Shown: one piece after another, positions 29,581 through 38,480 of the stretch | Layout: the number at the start of each line of letters is the position of its first letter | Position numbering within the stretch: position 1 is the stretch's first letter | Source of the DNA: Methylophaga thiooxydans DMS010 | GTDB lineage: Bacteria > Pseudomonadota > Gammaproteobacteria > Nitrosococcales > Methylophagaceae | Assembly (NCBI RefSeq): GCF_000156355.1 | Contig: NZ_GG657889.1 | Coordinates: forward strand, 93,413-157,412 | Reading direction: 5' to 3' | Length of the DNA: 64,000 bases | Notes under the pieces: generated by a model | The model's input: the letters and a program-made list of their open reading frames with translations, nothing else | What the model was told of the DNA's origin: nothing | The model's database searches: none | Position numbers and translations under genes: made by a program

Positions 29581-30143
29581 TGGCTCATATTAATCTACTG
29601 CCATGGCGTGAAGAACTCCGTGAAGAAAGACAAAAACAATTCTATATGGCTTTGATCGCCAGTTTCGTTTTTGCTGGCTTGGTTTTATATGCCGTTTTAA
29701 GTTACGCCAATGGCCTCATTGATGAACAAAATCAACGAAATACGTTTTTACAGCAAGAAATTGTAAAAGTTGATAAAAAAATCAAAGAAATTAAAGATCT
29801 TGAAAAGCAACGTGAGCGCTTATTGGCAAGAATGCAAGTGATTCAAGAGTTACAGGAAAGTCGTCCCAAAATTGTAAAAGTATTTGATTCATTACCTCGG
29901 CTTGTTCCTGAAGGGGTTAACCTTGAGCGAGTTAAACGTACAGGTAACAAAATCAATTTTGATGGGGTGGCCCAATCAAATGCTCGTGTCTCTGTTTTTA
30001 TGAGCCAAGTTGATAATAATGAAGAATATGGTGAGTCACGGCTTAACGTCATTAAACGTACGTCAAGTAAAGACAATGCGATTAGGAAATTCACGGTTGA
30101 AGTGAATGAGTCCAAGTTAAAGTCTGAAGACGGAGAAAAATAA
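29580..30143 (+). CDS. pilN: Type IV pilus assembly protein PilN
   Basis: The 187-residue bitopic protein has the conserved cytoplasmic N-terminal motif INLLPWREELR (residues 4-14) that docks into PilM. One membrane helix (about 23-43) is followed by a coiled coil (about 45-90) and a small periplasmic domain. It forms the alignment complex with PilO. It overlaps pilM and pilO by one base at each end. Confidence 0.95.
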   Translation: MAHINLLPWREELREERQKQFYMALIASFVFAGLVLYAVLSYANGLIDEQNQRNTFLQQEIVKVDKKIKEIKDLEKQRERLLARMQVIQELQESRPKIVKVFDSLPRLVPEGVNLERVKRTGNKINFDGVAQSNARVSVFMSQVDNNEEYGESRLNVIKRTSSKDNAIRKFTVEVNESKLKSEDGEK

Positions 30144-30730
30144 TGGAATTGTCTTCAATCACAGAGCTCGATTTTAACGAAAGTGGTGAATGGCCGACCC
30201 CGATAAAAAGTATTGCCATTCTATTGATTTGTGTCCTGGTTTGGGGGGGCGGGTATTACTTTCAGTTGAAAGATAAAAAAATAGAACTGGAAGCCCTTGA
30301 GCAGAAAGAAGTCGAACTCAGAACGACCTTTGAAGTAAAACAGGCCAAAGCGGTTAATCTAGAAGCCTATAAAGAACAGTTAGCAGAGATGCGAGTCATG
30401 TTTGCTTCGATGCTTGAGCAGTTACCTAAAAAAACGGAAGTGCCTGAATTGCTGGTCGATATTTCACGAACTGGATTGATTAATGGGTTGGAATTTGAAC
30501 TATTCCAACCACAGGGTGAACGACCCATCGACTTCTATGCTGAGTTGCCCATCAACATGAAAGTGACTGGAAACTATCACCAGTTTGGTGAGTTTATCAG
30601 TGGAATTGCCTCATTACCTCGTATTGTTACTTTGCATGATATGCAGATGGGGCCCCTTAACGAAAAAACCGGAAAAATGACGATGGATGTTCAAGCAAAA
30701 ACCTATCGTTATTTTGATGAGCAAGAGTAA
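30143..30730 (+). CDS. pilO: Type IV pilus assembly protein PilO
   Basis: The 195-residue bitopic protein has one membrane helix (about 27-45), a coiled coil (about 47-90) and a ferredoxin-like periplasmic domain (about 95-190, with the family motif NYHQFGEFISGIASLPRIV). It pairs with PilN and binds lipoprotein PilP, encoded next. Confidence 0.95.
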   Translation: MELSSITELDFNESGEWPTPIKSIAILLICVLVWGGGYYFQLKDKKIELEALEQKEVELRTTFEVKQAKAVNLEAYKEQLAEMRVMFASMLEQLPKKTEVPELLVDISRTGLINGLEFELFQPQGERPIDFYAELPINMKVTGNYHQFGEFISGIASLPRIVTLHDMQMGPLNEKTGKMTMDVQAKTYRYFDEQE

Positions 30731-30766
30731 TGATGGTTGCAAAACGGATACATAAGGGAAGCGACA

Positions 30767-31294
30767 ATGTTAGATAGGCTAAAAATGTCGATGGTACTCA
30801 TTGTGTTCAGTCTGGCGGGATGCCAACAGAACAAAGATGACTTACAAACGTATGTTGCAGAGGTGAAAGCACAGCAGAAATCGGATATACCGCCTATTCC
30901 TGTTATGAAACCTTATGAAAAGTTCGATTATGCCGCTGCAGAAATACGAGATCCGTTTTTGCCTACCGTCGTTGATGTGCCAGAAACAGCAGATGAACCT
31001 ATTTTGGACAATGGCATTAGCCCGGACAGTAACCGGCGTAAAGAAGCTTTAGAGACTTTTGAACTAGCACAGCTGCAATACGTTGGTACGCTTGAGCAAG
31101 AGAAAAAATGGGCCTTAGTTCGTTCACCGGACGGTGTTATCCATCGTGTTCAAGTGGGTAATTACATGGGGTTAAACCATGGCAAAATCTTATCGATAAG
31201 TGACAACGAGCTGAAATTAAATGAAATTGTTTCGCAGGGTAAAAATGGCTTTATCGAGAGGGAAACCTCTGTCTCGGCAGTAGAGGTGAAATAG
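30767..31294 (+). CDS. pilP: Type IV pilus lipoprotein PilP
   Basis: The 175-residue precursor starts at MLDRLKMSM with AAGGGA upstream at 30755-30760. The lipobox SLAGC puts the lipid-modified Cys near residue 18. The C-terminal PilP domain (about 95-170) contains LEQEKKWALVRSPDGVIHRV. PilP links the PilN/PilO complex to the secretin PilQ. An ORF start 10 codons upstream lacks a ribosome site. Confidence 0.94.
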   Translation: MLDRLKMSMVLIVFSLAGCQQNKDDLQTYVAEVKAQQKSDIPPIPVMKPYEKFDYAAAEIRDPFLPTVVDVPETADEPILDNGISPDSNRRKEALETFELAQLQYVGTLEQEKKWALVRSPDGVIHRVQVGNYMGLNHGKILSISDNELKLNEIVSQGKNGFIERETSVSAVEVK

Positions 31295-31296
31295 TG

Positions 31297-33432
31297 ATGA
31301 AAAATATCATGATGAATAAAAATGGAATCGACATGAACGAGCAGAGACTTCTGAATAGTGAAAAATCGACTTTAACTGCGATCTTAAACAGGTTCATATA
31401 CTTCTTTGCTGTTATGTTCATCAGTTCGACGACATATGCTGCTGAGCTGAAAAGCTTAGACTTCAGTGCTTTGCCGGGAAATAAAGCGAAAATCCAACTT
31501 GTTTTTTCTGAACCGATCGCCAAGCCAAACAGTTTTTCTACGGATGAACCTGCCAGAATTATTGTCGACTTTGCTGGCGTAGCCAATAAATTACAAGAGC
31601 GTACCAAGCAGGTTAATGTCGGCGTGACTAGAAGCATTTCAACCGTCGAAGCTGGTGAACGCACTCGGATGGTGATTAATTTACTGCAAAAAGCGCCTTA
31701 TGTGATTAGTCAAAATGGCAATCAAATGGAAATTACCATTGATAATGCCAATGCCACTCAAACCACACAGCGCAGATCACAATCAGGCATGACAACCGTC
31801 ACCGATGTCGATTTTCGGCGCGGTGAAGAGGGAGAAGCACGACTGATAGTCAAACTGGACGGTGAAGAAGCTGCAATGGATGTACGTCAGGAACGTGGCG
31901 ACATTGTTATTGAGTTAGCGAATGTGGCACTACCTGATAAATTACATCGCAGACTGGATGTGATCGACTTTGCGACACCCGTTAAGTTTATCGATTCTGA
32001 TGCCTCTGCGAATGCGACCAAACTCACGTTGACGACAGAGGGACGCTATGAGCATCTGGCCTATCAGTCAGAGAACACGCTCGTTGTTGAAGTTAAGCCT
32101 TTACCGGATCAGCCTCAGGCGGGTCAGGATAGAAATCAATTTGGTTACAGCGGAGAGAAGCTTTCCTTAAACTTCCAAAACATTGAAGTAAGGGCAGTAC
32201 TGCAGTTGCTGGCAGATTTCACGGGCATGAACTTAGTGACCAGTGACACGGTGAAAGGTAATCTGACCTTGCGCTTGAAAAATGTGCCTTGGGATCAGGC
32301 TCTAGATATTATTCTGAAAACCAAAGGCTTAGCGATGCGTCAAAACGGTAATGTGTTGATGGTAGCGCCAGCAGCAGAAATTGCCGCAAGAGAAAAACAA
32401 GAGCTTGAAGCGCAAAAACAATTGGTAGAGTTAGAGCCTCTTTACACAGAAATTGTCGAAATTAAGTTCGCAAAAGCAGATTTGCTTGCCACATTATTAA
32501 GAACCGACGGCAAGCAAGGCGGTAACAGTGGGCAGAGTGGGTTTTTATCACCTCGTGGCAGTATCACGATTGATGATCGCACCAATTCACTGTTAATTCG
32601 AGATACGGCAGATAATCTTGTTGATATCAGACAGGTGATAGATGAGTTAGATAAACCTGTTCGCCAAGTATTGATAGAGTCCCGGATTGTTATCGCCAAT
32701 AATGACTTTAATAAAGAGTTAGGCGTCAGGTTTGGTACCTCAGCGCAAAGTAACACTCTAGGTGCTGGTTCATCAGGAAGCTTAACAGGGCTGAGCACAA
32801 ACCCGAATAATGACGATCAAATTCGTGCCAACAGTGTCGTCGGTAATGATTTGAACGTGAATTTGCCGGTTAGTAACCCATCAGGTTCAATTGGTCTGGC
32901 ATTAGCTAAATTACCGTTAGGTATGATTCTGGAACTTGAGCTGTCTGCTATGCAGGCGGAAGGTAAAGGTGAAGTTATTTCATCACCACGAGTCATTACC
33001 TCAAATCAGCAGCAGGCAACAATTGAGCAGGGTACCGAAATCCCTTATCAAGAAGCGACCTCTAGTGGTGCTACTAATGTTTCATTTAAAGAAGCGGTAT
33101 TAAAGCTAGATGTGACGCCTCAAATAACGCCTGATGACAGAATTGTCATGGACTTGGAAGTCAGTAAAGATGAAGTCGGTGAAGTGTTCTTAGGTGTGCC
33201 GAGCATTGATACCAGAAGCGTTAAGACGCAAGTATTAGTCGATAACGGTGAAACGGTTGTGCTTGGGGGAATTTACGAACAAAGCACCAATGATAATGTG
33301 GAGCGCGTTCCGTTCTTTGGTGACTTACCGTATGTTGGTTTCCTCTTCAAGAACACATTTAAAGAAGATCGTAAACGTGAATTACTGGTTTTTGTCACAC
33401 CAAAAATTGTGAAAGAAGGTTTGCAATACTAA
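31297..33432 (+). CDS. pilQ: Type IV pilus secretin PilQ
   Basis: This outer-membrane secretin, through which the pilus exits, is about 711 residues. It has a signal segment ending TTYAA (about 50), two AMIN domains (about 55-260) for peptidoglycan binding, a secretin/TonB short N-terminal domain (LSLNFQNIEVRAVLQLLADFTG), an N1 domain and a C-terminal secretin core (VISSPRVITSNQQQATIEQG, ending PKIVKEGLQY). The start is uncertain (GTG 31294, ATG 31297, 31312 or 31333). I chose the ATG after GAGGTGA. A terminator follows. Confidence 0.94.
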   Translation: MKNIMMNKNGIDMNEQRLLNSEKSTLTAILNRFIYFFAVMFISSTTYAAELKSLDFSALPGNKAKIQLVFSEPIAKPNSFSTDEPARIIVDFAGVANKLQERTKQVNVGVTRSISTVEAGERTRMVINLLQKAPYVISQNGNQMEITIDNANATQTTQRRSQSGMTTVTDVDFRRGEEGEARLIVKLDGEEAAMDVRQERGDIVIELANVALPDKLHRRLDVIDFATPVKFIDSDASANATKLTLTTEGRYEHLAYQSENTLVVEVKPLPDQPQAGQDRNQFGYSGEKLSLNFQNIEVRAVLQLLADFTGMNLVTSDTVKGNLTLRLKNVPWDQALDIILKTKGLAMRQNGNVLMVAPAAEIAAREKQELEAQKQLVELEPLYTEIVEIKFAKADLLATLLRTDGKQGGNSGQSGFLSPRGSITIDDRTNSLLIRDTADNLVDIRQVIDELDKPVRQVLIESRIVIANNDFNKELGVRFGTSAQSNTLGAGSSGSLTGLSTNPNNDDQIRANSVVGNDLNVNLPVSNPSGSIGLALAKLPLGMILELELSAMQAEGKGEVISSPRVITSNQQQATIEQGTEIPYQEATSSGATNVSFKEAVLKLDVTPQITPDDRIVMDLEVSKDEVGEVFLGVPSIDTRSVKTQVLVDNGETVVLGGIYEQSTNDNVERVPFFGDLPYVGFLFKNTFKEDRKRELLVFVTPKIVKEGLQY

Positions 33433-33456
33433 ACTTCGTCACAACCTGTAAAATGA

Positions 33457-33487
33457 AAAGCCGGGTCAGCATTGCCCCGGCTTTTTT
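33457..33487 (+). terminator. Rho-independent terminator after pilQ
   Basis: The stem GCCGGG/CCCGGC (33460-33465 with 33476-33481) is extended by AAA/TTT pairs and followed by a T-run to 33487. It closes the pilMNOPQ transcript 25 bases after the pilQ stop. Confidence 0.9.
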
Positions 33488-33513
33488 ATGATCATAACCA
33501 AAGGTCAGTAACA

Positions 33514-34050
33514 TTGATATCGGGTAATATATTTCTGATTGGGCCAATGGGGGCTGGCAAATCAACCATTGGTCGCCAGCTCGCCAAAGCGCTGCGTAAG
33601 AAATTCTATGATAGTGATAGAGAAATAGAAAAACGCACTGGTGTATCTATCTCGTGGATATTTGAGATGGAGGGTGAAGCAGGCTTCAGAGAACGTGAGT
33701 CAAAAGCGATTGATGAATTAACAGCATTTGATAATGTGGTGGTTGCCACAGGTGGCGGTGCAATACTCTCAGAAGAAAATCGTAATTGGCTTCGCTCCCG
33801 AGGCGAGGTTGTCTATTTGTCTGCTACCGCAGAGCAGTTATATCGACGGACGGCGAAAGACAAAAAAAGGCCGTTATTACAAACTGGCGATAGACGTAAA
33901 CAAATTGAAGCGTTGATGGCTCAGCGTAACCCCTTGTATGAACAAGTCGCTGATATCATCATAAAAACAGGCGATCAGTCGATTCAACACACGGTGAATG
34001 ACGTGATCAAGCAATTAAAGAAAACAAAAAAGAACTTTTCCTTATCATGA
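33514..34050 (+). CDS. aroK: Shikimate kinase AroK
   Basis: AroK phosphorylates shikimate in aromatic amino-acid and pABA synthesis. From TTG at 33514 (AAAGG 9 bases upstream) it has 178 residues. Walker A is GPMGAGKST, the shikimate-binding segment is [11 protein letters not shown], and GEAGFRERE and [10 protein letters not shown] are conserved. ORF starts further left fall inside the pilQ terminator and are not credible. It overlaps aroB by 4 bases. Confidence 0.95.
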   Translation: MISGNIFLIGPMGAGKSTIGRQLAKALRKKFYDSDREIEKRTGVSISWIFEMEGEAGFRERESKAIDELTAFDNVVVATGGGAILSEENRNWLRSRGEVVYLSATAEQLYRRTAKDKKRPLLQTGDRRKQIEALMAQRNPLYEQVADIIIKTGDQSIQHTVNDVIKQLKKTKKNFSLS

Positions 34051-35126
34051 AGACACTAGAAGTCTCGCTCGCTGAGCGTAGCTATCCTATTTATATCGGT
34101 CAGAACTTGTTGTCACAACCAGAGCTGATTCAAAAGCATATAAAAAGTAAAGAAGTACTGATTGTCACTAATGAAACAGTCGCACCGCTTTACCTTGAGC
34201 AACTCGAGGCGGCGTTAACTAACTATAAGCATCAAGCTGTGATATTGCCTGATGGCGAAGAATTTAAAAATCTAGACGTACTCAATCAGGTATTTGATAA
34301 GTTATTAGAAGCCAGGTTCTCGCGCCAGGTCACATTGATAGCACTGGGTGGTGGAGTTATCGGCGACATGGCAGGCTTTGCTGCGGCCTGTTATCAACGT
34401 GGCGTGCCTTTCATTCAAGTACCGACAACATTACTTTCACAAGTGGACTCTTCGGTTGGAGGCAAAACGGCCGTCAATCATGCCTTGGGTAAAAATATGA
34501 TAGGTGCGTTTTATCAACCACAATGTGTGCTTGCCGATACCAACACCTTGAATACGCTGGATGATAGGCAACTTGCTTCGGGCATAGCCGAAGTTATCAA
34601 GTATGGCTTGATTAATGATGCCGAGTTTTTTGAATGGCTAGAGCATAATATGTCAGCGTTGAAGAATCGTGTTCCAGAAGCGCTGGCCTATGCGATTGAG
34701 CGGTCCTGTCAGGATAAGGCCGATATTGTAGCTAAAGATGAGACCGAGCAAGGGGTTAGAGCCTTACTTAATTTGGGTCACACTTTTGGGCATGCCATAG
34801 AAACAGGTATGGGCTATGGTAACTGGCTGCATGGCGAGGCCATTGCTACCGGCATGCTGATGGCTGCCGACTTATCAGCTCGGCAGGGTTGGATGCAACA
34901 CGCGGATGTTCAACGTATTCGTGCTATTTTTGAAGAAGCTGGCCTTCCTGTTATAGGGCCTGCAGAGATGACAGTAGAGCAATATATGGCATTGATGTCT
35001 GTCGATAAAAAGGTTCAAGCGGGTGTGATTCGTCTCATTTTGCTGAAAGGAATTGGCCAAGCGACGATTAGTGATGACTACGATGTCACGATGTTGCAGG
35101 AGACATTGACCCAATTTCAAGCATAA
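34047..35126 (+). CDS. aroB: 3-Dehydroquinate synthase AroB
   Basis: The 359-residue NAD- and zinc-dependent enzyme converts DAHP to 3-dehydroquinate. Conserved segments include [49 protein letters not shown] and the zinc site GHTFGHAIE with [10 protein letters not shown]. The aroK-aroB-damX order is typical of gammaproteobacteria. The pathway supplies chorismate for the PabB encoded downstream. Confidence 0.97.
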   Translation: MKTLEVSLAERSYPIYIGQNLLSQPELIQKHIKSKEVLIVTNETVAPLYLEQLEAALTNYKHQAVILPDGEEFKNLDVLNQVFDKLLEARFSRQVTLIALGGGVIGDMAGFAAACYQRGVPFIQVPTTLLSQVDSSVGGKTAVNHALGKNMIGAFYQPQCVLADTNTLNTLDDRQLASGIAEVIKYGLINDAEFFEWLEHNMSALKNRVPEALAYAIERSCQDKADIVAKDETEQGVRALLNLGHTFGHAIETGMGYGNWLHGEAIATGMLMAADLSARQGWMQHADVQRIRAIFEEAGLPVIGPAEMTVEQYMALMSVDKKVQAGVIRLILLKGIGQATISDDYDVTMLQETLTQFQA

Positions 35127-35141
35127 AGGACTCAGTGAGCG

Positions 35142-36755
35142 ATGAGTGATATTGCGGCGACATCTCCGGAACCTGCCTATCTTGCTAGGTTGGCGCTTCA
35201 GCGTTTACCATTTGTCGCCGTTAAAGATGCTGCCGATTTTTATGACGGACGGCACATAAAGCAACGACGATTATTAGTGTTACATATCGTTCGAGCGACG
35301 CAAACGCCGGTACTTATTCACGCTGAAGCGGGGATGGGTAAAACGACCATACTGCAACATTTACAGCGTGAAACTGCCCGCGACTTACGCTTCTGTACTA
35401 TTGATTCAAACACTTCACTACACACATTGCCACAGCTTTTACTTAGCAGTTTTGGAGCTGATAGTGATAACTCGTCGACAGATGAAGCGTTAGAACAAGC
35501 ATTGAAGCAACGTTTATTGCAATTGCGAAACCTCAATATCGTTCCCGTATTATTAATTGATGATGCTGAAAAATTAGCGAATGATGTGTTGGCGAAGGTT
35601 CAATATTTACTCAGTTGGCAAAATGAAGGAAAAAGCCTGTTACAGGCTGTGATGACAAGTCAGTCTGAGACCTTAGTGAACATGTTCTCACTACAAAAAA
35701 TCGATTTGCCGATATTGGATGCAGAGGATATTCCTGCCTATTTAAAGCTGCGGCTGGAGGCGGCTGGTTTCTCCGGCGATTTTCCTTTTGATGAAAAAGC
35801 GATTCAACGCCTCACTAAGCTTTCACAGGGCAAGCCTGCCAAGCTAAACCAGTTGGCACATCAACACTTGCTTGGAGCTAAGAAAACTAGCCCTCTTTAT
35901 GCTGATTGGTCATCCATTATGGCTAAATTCATACGCTGGTCACCGTTAGCGTTACTGGCTCTAATACTGATTATCTTTTTAAGTTATCAGGACAAAATTA
36001 ATCGCTGGATCAGCCCTGTTGAAGACAGTGATAAAGAGCTTCAAATACCCGAATTAGTAAGCCAGGGTGATGATATCACTACGGTGATTGTCGATGATAC
36101 GCCGCAGCAGGAAAGTAAACAGGTGGAGTTAGCGCAACGCGATGAGCTTGCTGATCTGCTTGCTGAGATACCGGTAGCGATAGAACATTCTGAGACTGAG
36201 ACTGAGACTGAGACTGAGACTGAGACTGAGACTGAGACTGAGACTGAGACTGAGACTGAGACTGAGACTGAGACTGAGACTGAGACTGAGACTGAGACTG
36301 AGACTGAGACTGAGACTGAGACTGAAGGCGATTTGCCACCGCAAACTAAACAGGCTCTATCTCAGCCGAATACAGCCAATACCGCTGTCATCAGTGAGCA
36401 AAAAGCAGCTGATAATCAGGCAGCTAAATCTGCTGAAGCTGAGGTGCAAGATTCAGATTGGATACTGTCGCAAAAGCCAACAGACTATACATTCCAGCTT
36501 ATGGGCTCGTGGTCCTATGAAGAAGTCACGGAGTTTATCGAGGAAAATGCATTAACGGGACAGCTTGCTCGTTTCACTAGTTTGCGTGATAACAAGCCCT
36601 GGCATGTATTGATATATGGCGTTTATCCATCAAAAAAGCTAGCATTATCAGCAAGTAACAATTGGCCTGCACCGTTAAATACTTTACCAACTTGGTTGCG
36701 ACGCTTTGATAGCGTGCAAAATCAGATCAAAGATAAGGGCGTATCGCGCGAATAA
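35142..36755 (+). CDS. damX: DamX-like AAA/SPOR-domain cell-division protein with a Glu-Thr repeat tract
   Basis: The 537-residue protein has an N-terminal AAA-type ATPase (Walker A AEAGMGKTT at 61-69, Walker B VLLIDDAEKL near 142). A single membrane helix lies at about 268-285. A disordered periplasmic linker holds 22 Glu-Thr dipeptides (about 351-394), and a C-terminal SPOR domain (about 450-530) binds denuded septal peptidoglycan. DamX locates to the septum; E. coli DamX lacks a recognisable full ATPase, while many longer homologues have one. The 3' end overlaps the convergent decarboxylase gene by 29 bases. Confidence 0.88.
   Translation: MSDIAATSPEPAYLARLALQRLPFVAVKDAADFYDGRHIKQRRLLVLHIVRATQTPVLIHAEAGMGKTTILQHLQRETARDLRFCTIDSNTSLHTLPQLLLSSFGADSDNSSTDEALEQALKQRLLQLRNLNIVPVLLIDDAEKLANDVLAKVQYLLSWQNEGKSLLQAVMTSQSETLVNMFSLQKIDLPILDAEDIPAYLKLRLEAAGFSGDFPFDEKAIQRLTKLSQGKPAKLNQLAHQHLLGAKKTSPLYADWSSIMAKFIRWSPLALLALILIIFLSYQDKINRWISPVEDSDKELQIPELVSQGDDITTVIVDDTPQQESKQVELAQRDELADLLAEIPVAIEHSETETETETETETETETETETETETETETETETETETETETETETEGDLPPQTKQALSQPNTANTAVISEQKAADNQAAKSAEAEVQDSDWILSQKPTDYTFQLMGSWSYEEVTEFIEENALTGQLARFTSLRDNKPWHVLIYGVYPSKKLALSASNNWPAPLNTLPTWLRRFDSVQNQIKDKGVSRE
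36192..36323 (+). repeat. Hexanucleotide tandem repeat (GAGACT) x22
   Basis: There are 22 perfect copies of GAGACT (132 bases) inside damX, encoding (Glu-Thr)22. The unit is a multiple of three, so copy-number change keeps the frame and only alters linker length. Opposite-strand Ser-Gln and Leu-Ser ORFs across it are shadows. Confidence 0.97.
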
Positions 36756-37905
36756 GATCGTGCGCTTGAACGTGATAACTGGCAAAAACAGCACGGTAAA
36801 CAGGTCGTTTGTTGACTCGGGCTTCAGAAAAAATGCCTTGCTGTACTAAAGGCGATAATAGCCCTTTTTCAGCCGACTCAAAACAGACAACCCCTGTTTC
36901 AGATTGGATGACAGGCCACGAGGTTAACTCAGATAACTGCATAACGAATTGTCTCGCTTGAGCAAGTCGATAGCGTGTTTTTTCGTAAAACCACTCTTCG
37001 CCCAATAATTGCAGATTTAGCCATAACGGTAAAAATAATTCACCACCGAAAGAGCCTGCCAGCTGTTTTGTCGGCGGCGTCTCTAAATAATGCGTTTCAC
37101 CTAAGGATTGTTTTTTATGTTGGCTTAAGAGGATACTACAAGGTCTTGGTTGAAATAAGCTTTTATGAGGGTCAAAACTAACCGTGTCAGCCTGAGCGAG
37201 ACATTGATAAGTATCTTTGTATTCGGGCAGCATGGCTACAGCGCCTCCCCATGCCGCATCCACATGCAGCCAACAGCCATAATCAGCGGCAATCGATACA
37301 CTTTCTGGTAAAGGGTCAATGCAGCCACTAGCAGACGTGCCTAGGTTTAATACAACGGCTAGCGGTCGCTCTTGCTGGCAAGCCTTTAACAACGCTTCCG
37401 GTAGTAAACGATCGCTATCATCGGTACTCAAGGCGTGAAATTCAAGCCCTAAAATATCACAGGCTTTTTTGATCGAATAATGACAGGCGTGACTGCCATA
37501 AACGCGCTTTCGCTGTTGGGTATTTGCGTCACGTGCTTGCCATAATGCTTCTAAGTTACTATAGCTACCACCGTGCGTGAAGTAAGCATGGGCTTGATGG
37601 AAATATGTTTTTATCCAGTCTAATGTTGTTGTTTCTGCATCTTTTAAGAAAGGGTATAACTCCGGCGAAAGCAGGTTACCTTGGTGTATGCCGGCAATCT
37701 GTTGGCCAATCAGGCTATAGGGAGCAAGATTAGGCGTCATATGAGCGGCCCACGACGATTGCTGATGAAGTGTCGCTTCTTGTATCAATTGCTGACAGTC
37801 ACCAGTTAATAGATCGAGCTTGCTGTCATTACTGCTGGTTCTGTTGGCGTGAAGTGTCTCGAGCAAAAGACTGAGGGTTTCAGCCTTAGGCAATGTTTGA
37901 CTCAT
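36727..37905 (-). CDS. PLP-dependent group II decarboxylase, probably MfnA-like (tyrosine or aspartate decarboxylase)
   Basis: The 392-residue fold-type I decarboxylase has the PLP-binding Asp in HVDAAWGG and the Schiff-base Lys near residue 248 in SFDPHKSLFQPR. In archaea MfnA decarboxylates tyrosine to tyramine for methanofuran. This gene is the last of an operon with MfnD-, MfnF- and MfnE-like genes, which supports that role. Sequence alone does not separate tyrosine, aspartate (for beta-alanine) or other substrates. It overlaps the MfnE-like gene by 4 bases. Confidence 0.8.
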   Translation of the reverse strand: MSQTLPKAETLSLLLETLHANRTSSNDSKLDLLTGDCQQLIQEATLHQQSSWAAHMTPNLAPYSLIGQQIAGIHQGNLLSPELYPFLKDAETTTLDWIKTYFHQAHAYFTHGGSYSNLEALWQARDANTQQRKRVYGSHACHYSIKKACDILGLEFHALSTDDSDRLLPEALLKACQQERPLAVVLNLGTSASGCIDPLPESVSIAADYGCWLHVDAAWGGAVAMLPEYKDTYQCLAQADTVSFDPHKSLFQPRPCSILLSQHKKQSLGETHYLETPPTKQLAGSFGGELFLPLWLNLQLLGEEWFYEKTRYRLAQARQFVMQLSELTSWPVIQSETGVVCFESAEKGLLSPLVQQGIFSEARVNKRPVYRAVFASYHVQAHDLIRAIRPYL

Positions 37906-38480
37906 TTCAGAACGAGACCCTTGTCAGGAAATAAAGCCTGCTGCTGAAAGTGAAATAATTGAGTTTGTACAGGCTGTTCTTCGTAAAGATGTTTAAAGCC
38001 TTTATCGAGCACACCGTGATCGATGAGCGCTTTAATTCGACTGGAAACGACGGTTGTACGTTTAATCATCACCAATTCTTTTACATCAAGTTGCTGACTT
38101 AGCCACAAAGCGAGGCTGTCTGAGCTGATATCCCAGCTATGGGGTAACTCAGCAATATCTAAGACGCTCCGCTCCGGTAGCCAGACATGTAAGCCATTTT
38201 CGAGAGGGTCTTGCTGATTTGGGTAGTAAAAAGGGATGCTATTGGGGGCCAAGTCAGCGAGTAGTAAACCGAACTGAGTCATTGCCAGTATCGCCATATG
38301 GTGCGCGGCACCATCACTAAAGCGATGTAGCCGTTGAGCGTGTCGAACTTCATCAGCAAAAGGGCCGCCGCCGGGAACAATGATCACCGGCTCTTGCTGA
38401 CTGGCTTCATCGAGCAACTCGAGCCATTGGCGTAACTCTGGGGTGTGAAACAGGCTACCGCCGAGCTTGATGATTCTCAT
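37902..38480 (-). CDS. mfnE: Amino-acid-kinase-family protein, MfnE-like
   Basis: The 192-residue protein has the amino-acid-kinase fold, with KLGGSLF at the N-terminus and IVPGGGPFADEVR near 34-46. It is short for the family, as MfnE is. In methanogens MfnE phosphorylates aminomethyl-furanmethanol phosphate to the diphosphate used by MfnF. Methylotrophic bacteria carry homologues beside their H4MPT genes. Four-base overlaps with pabB and the decarboxylase gene show tight coupling. The assignment rests on fold, size and context. Confidence 0.78.
   Translation of the reverse strand: MRIIKLGGSLFHTPELRQWLELLDEASQQEPVIIVPGGGPFADEVRHAQRLHRFSDGAAHHMAILAMTQFGLLLADLAPNSIPFYYPNQQDPLENGLHVWLPERSVLDIAELPHSWDISSDSLALWLSQQLDVKELVMIKRTTVVSSRIKALIDHGVLDKGFKHLYEEQPVQTQLFHFQQQALFPDKGLVLK

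Noticed and set aside
33472..33513. Longer aroK start
   Set aside because: The TTG at 33472 lies in the loop of the pilQ terminator hairpin. The TTG at 33514 has AAAGG at proper spacing.
36192..36323. CRISPR-like array
   Set aside because: It is a 6-base head-to-tail repeat with no spacers, inside a coding region.
36079..36344. Minus-strand Ser-Gln and Leu-Ser repeat ORFs
   Set aside because: They are complements of the GAGACT repeat in damX and show no independent coding signal.
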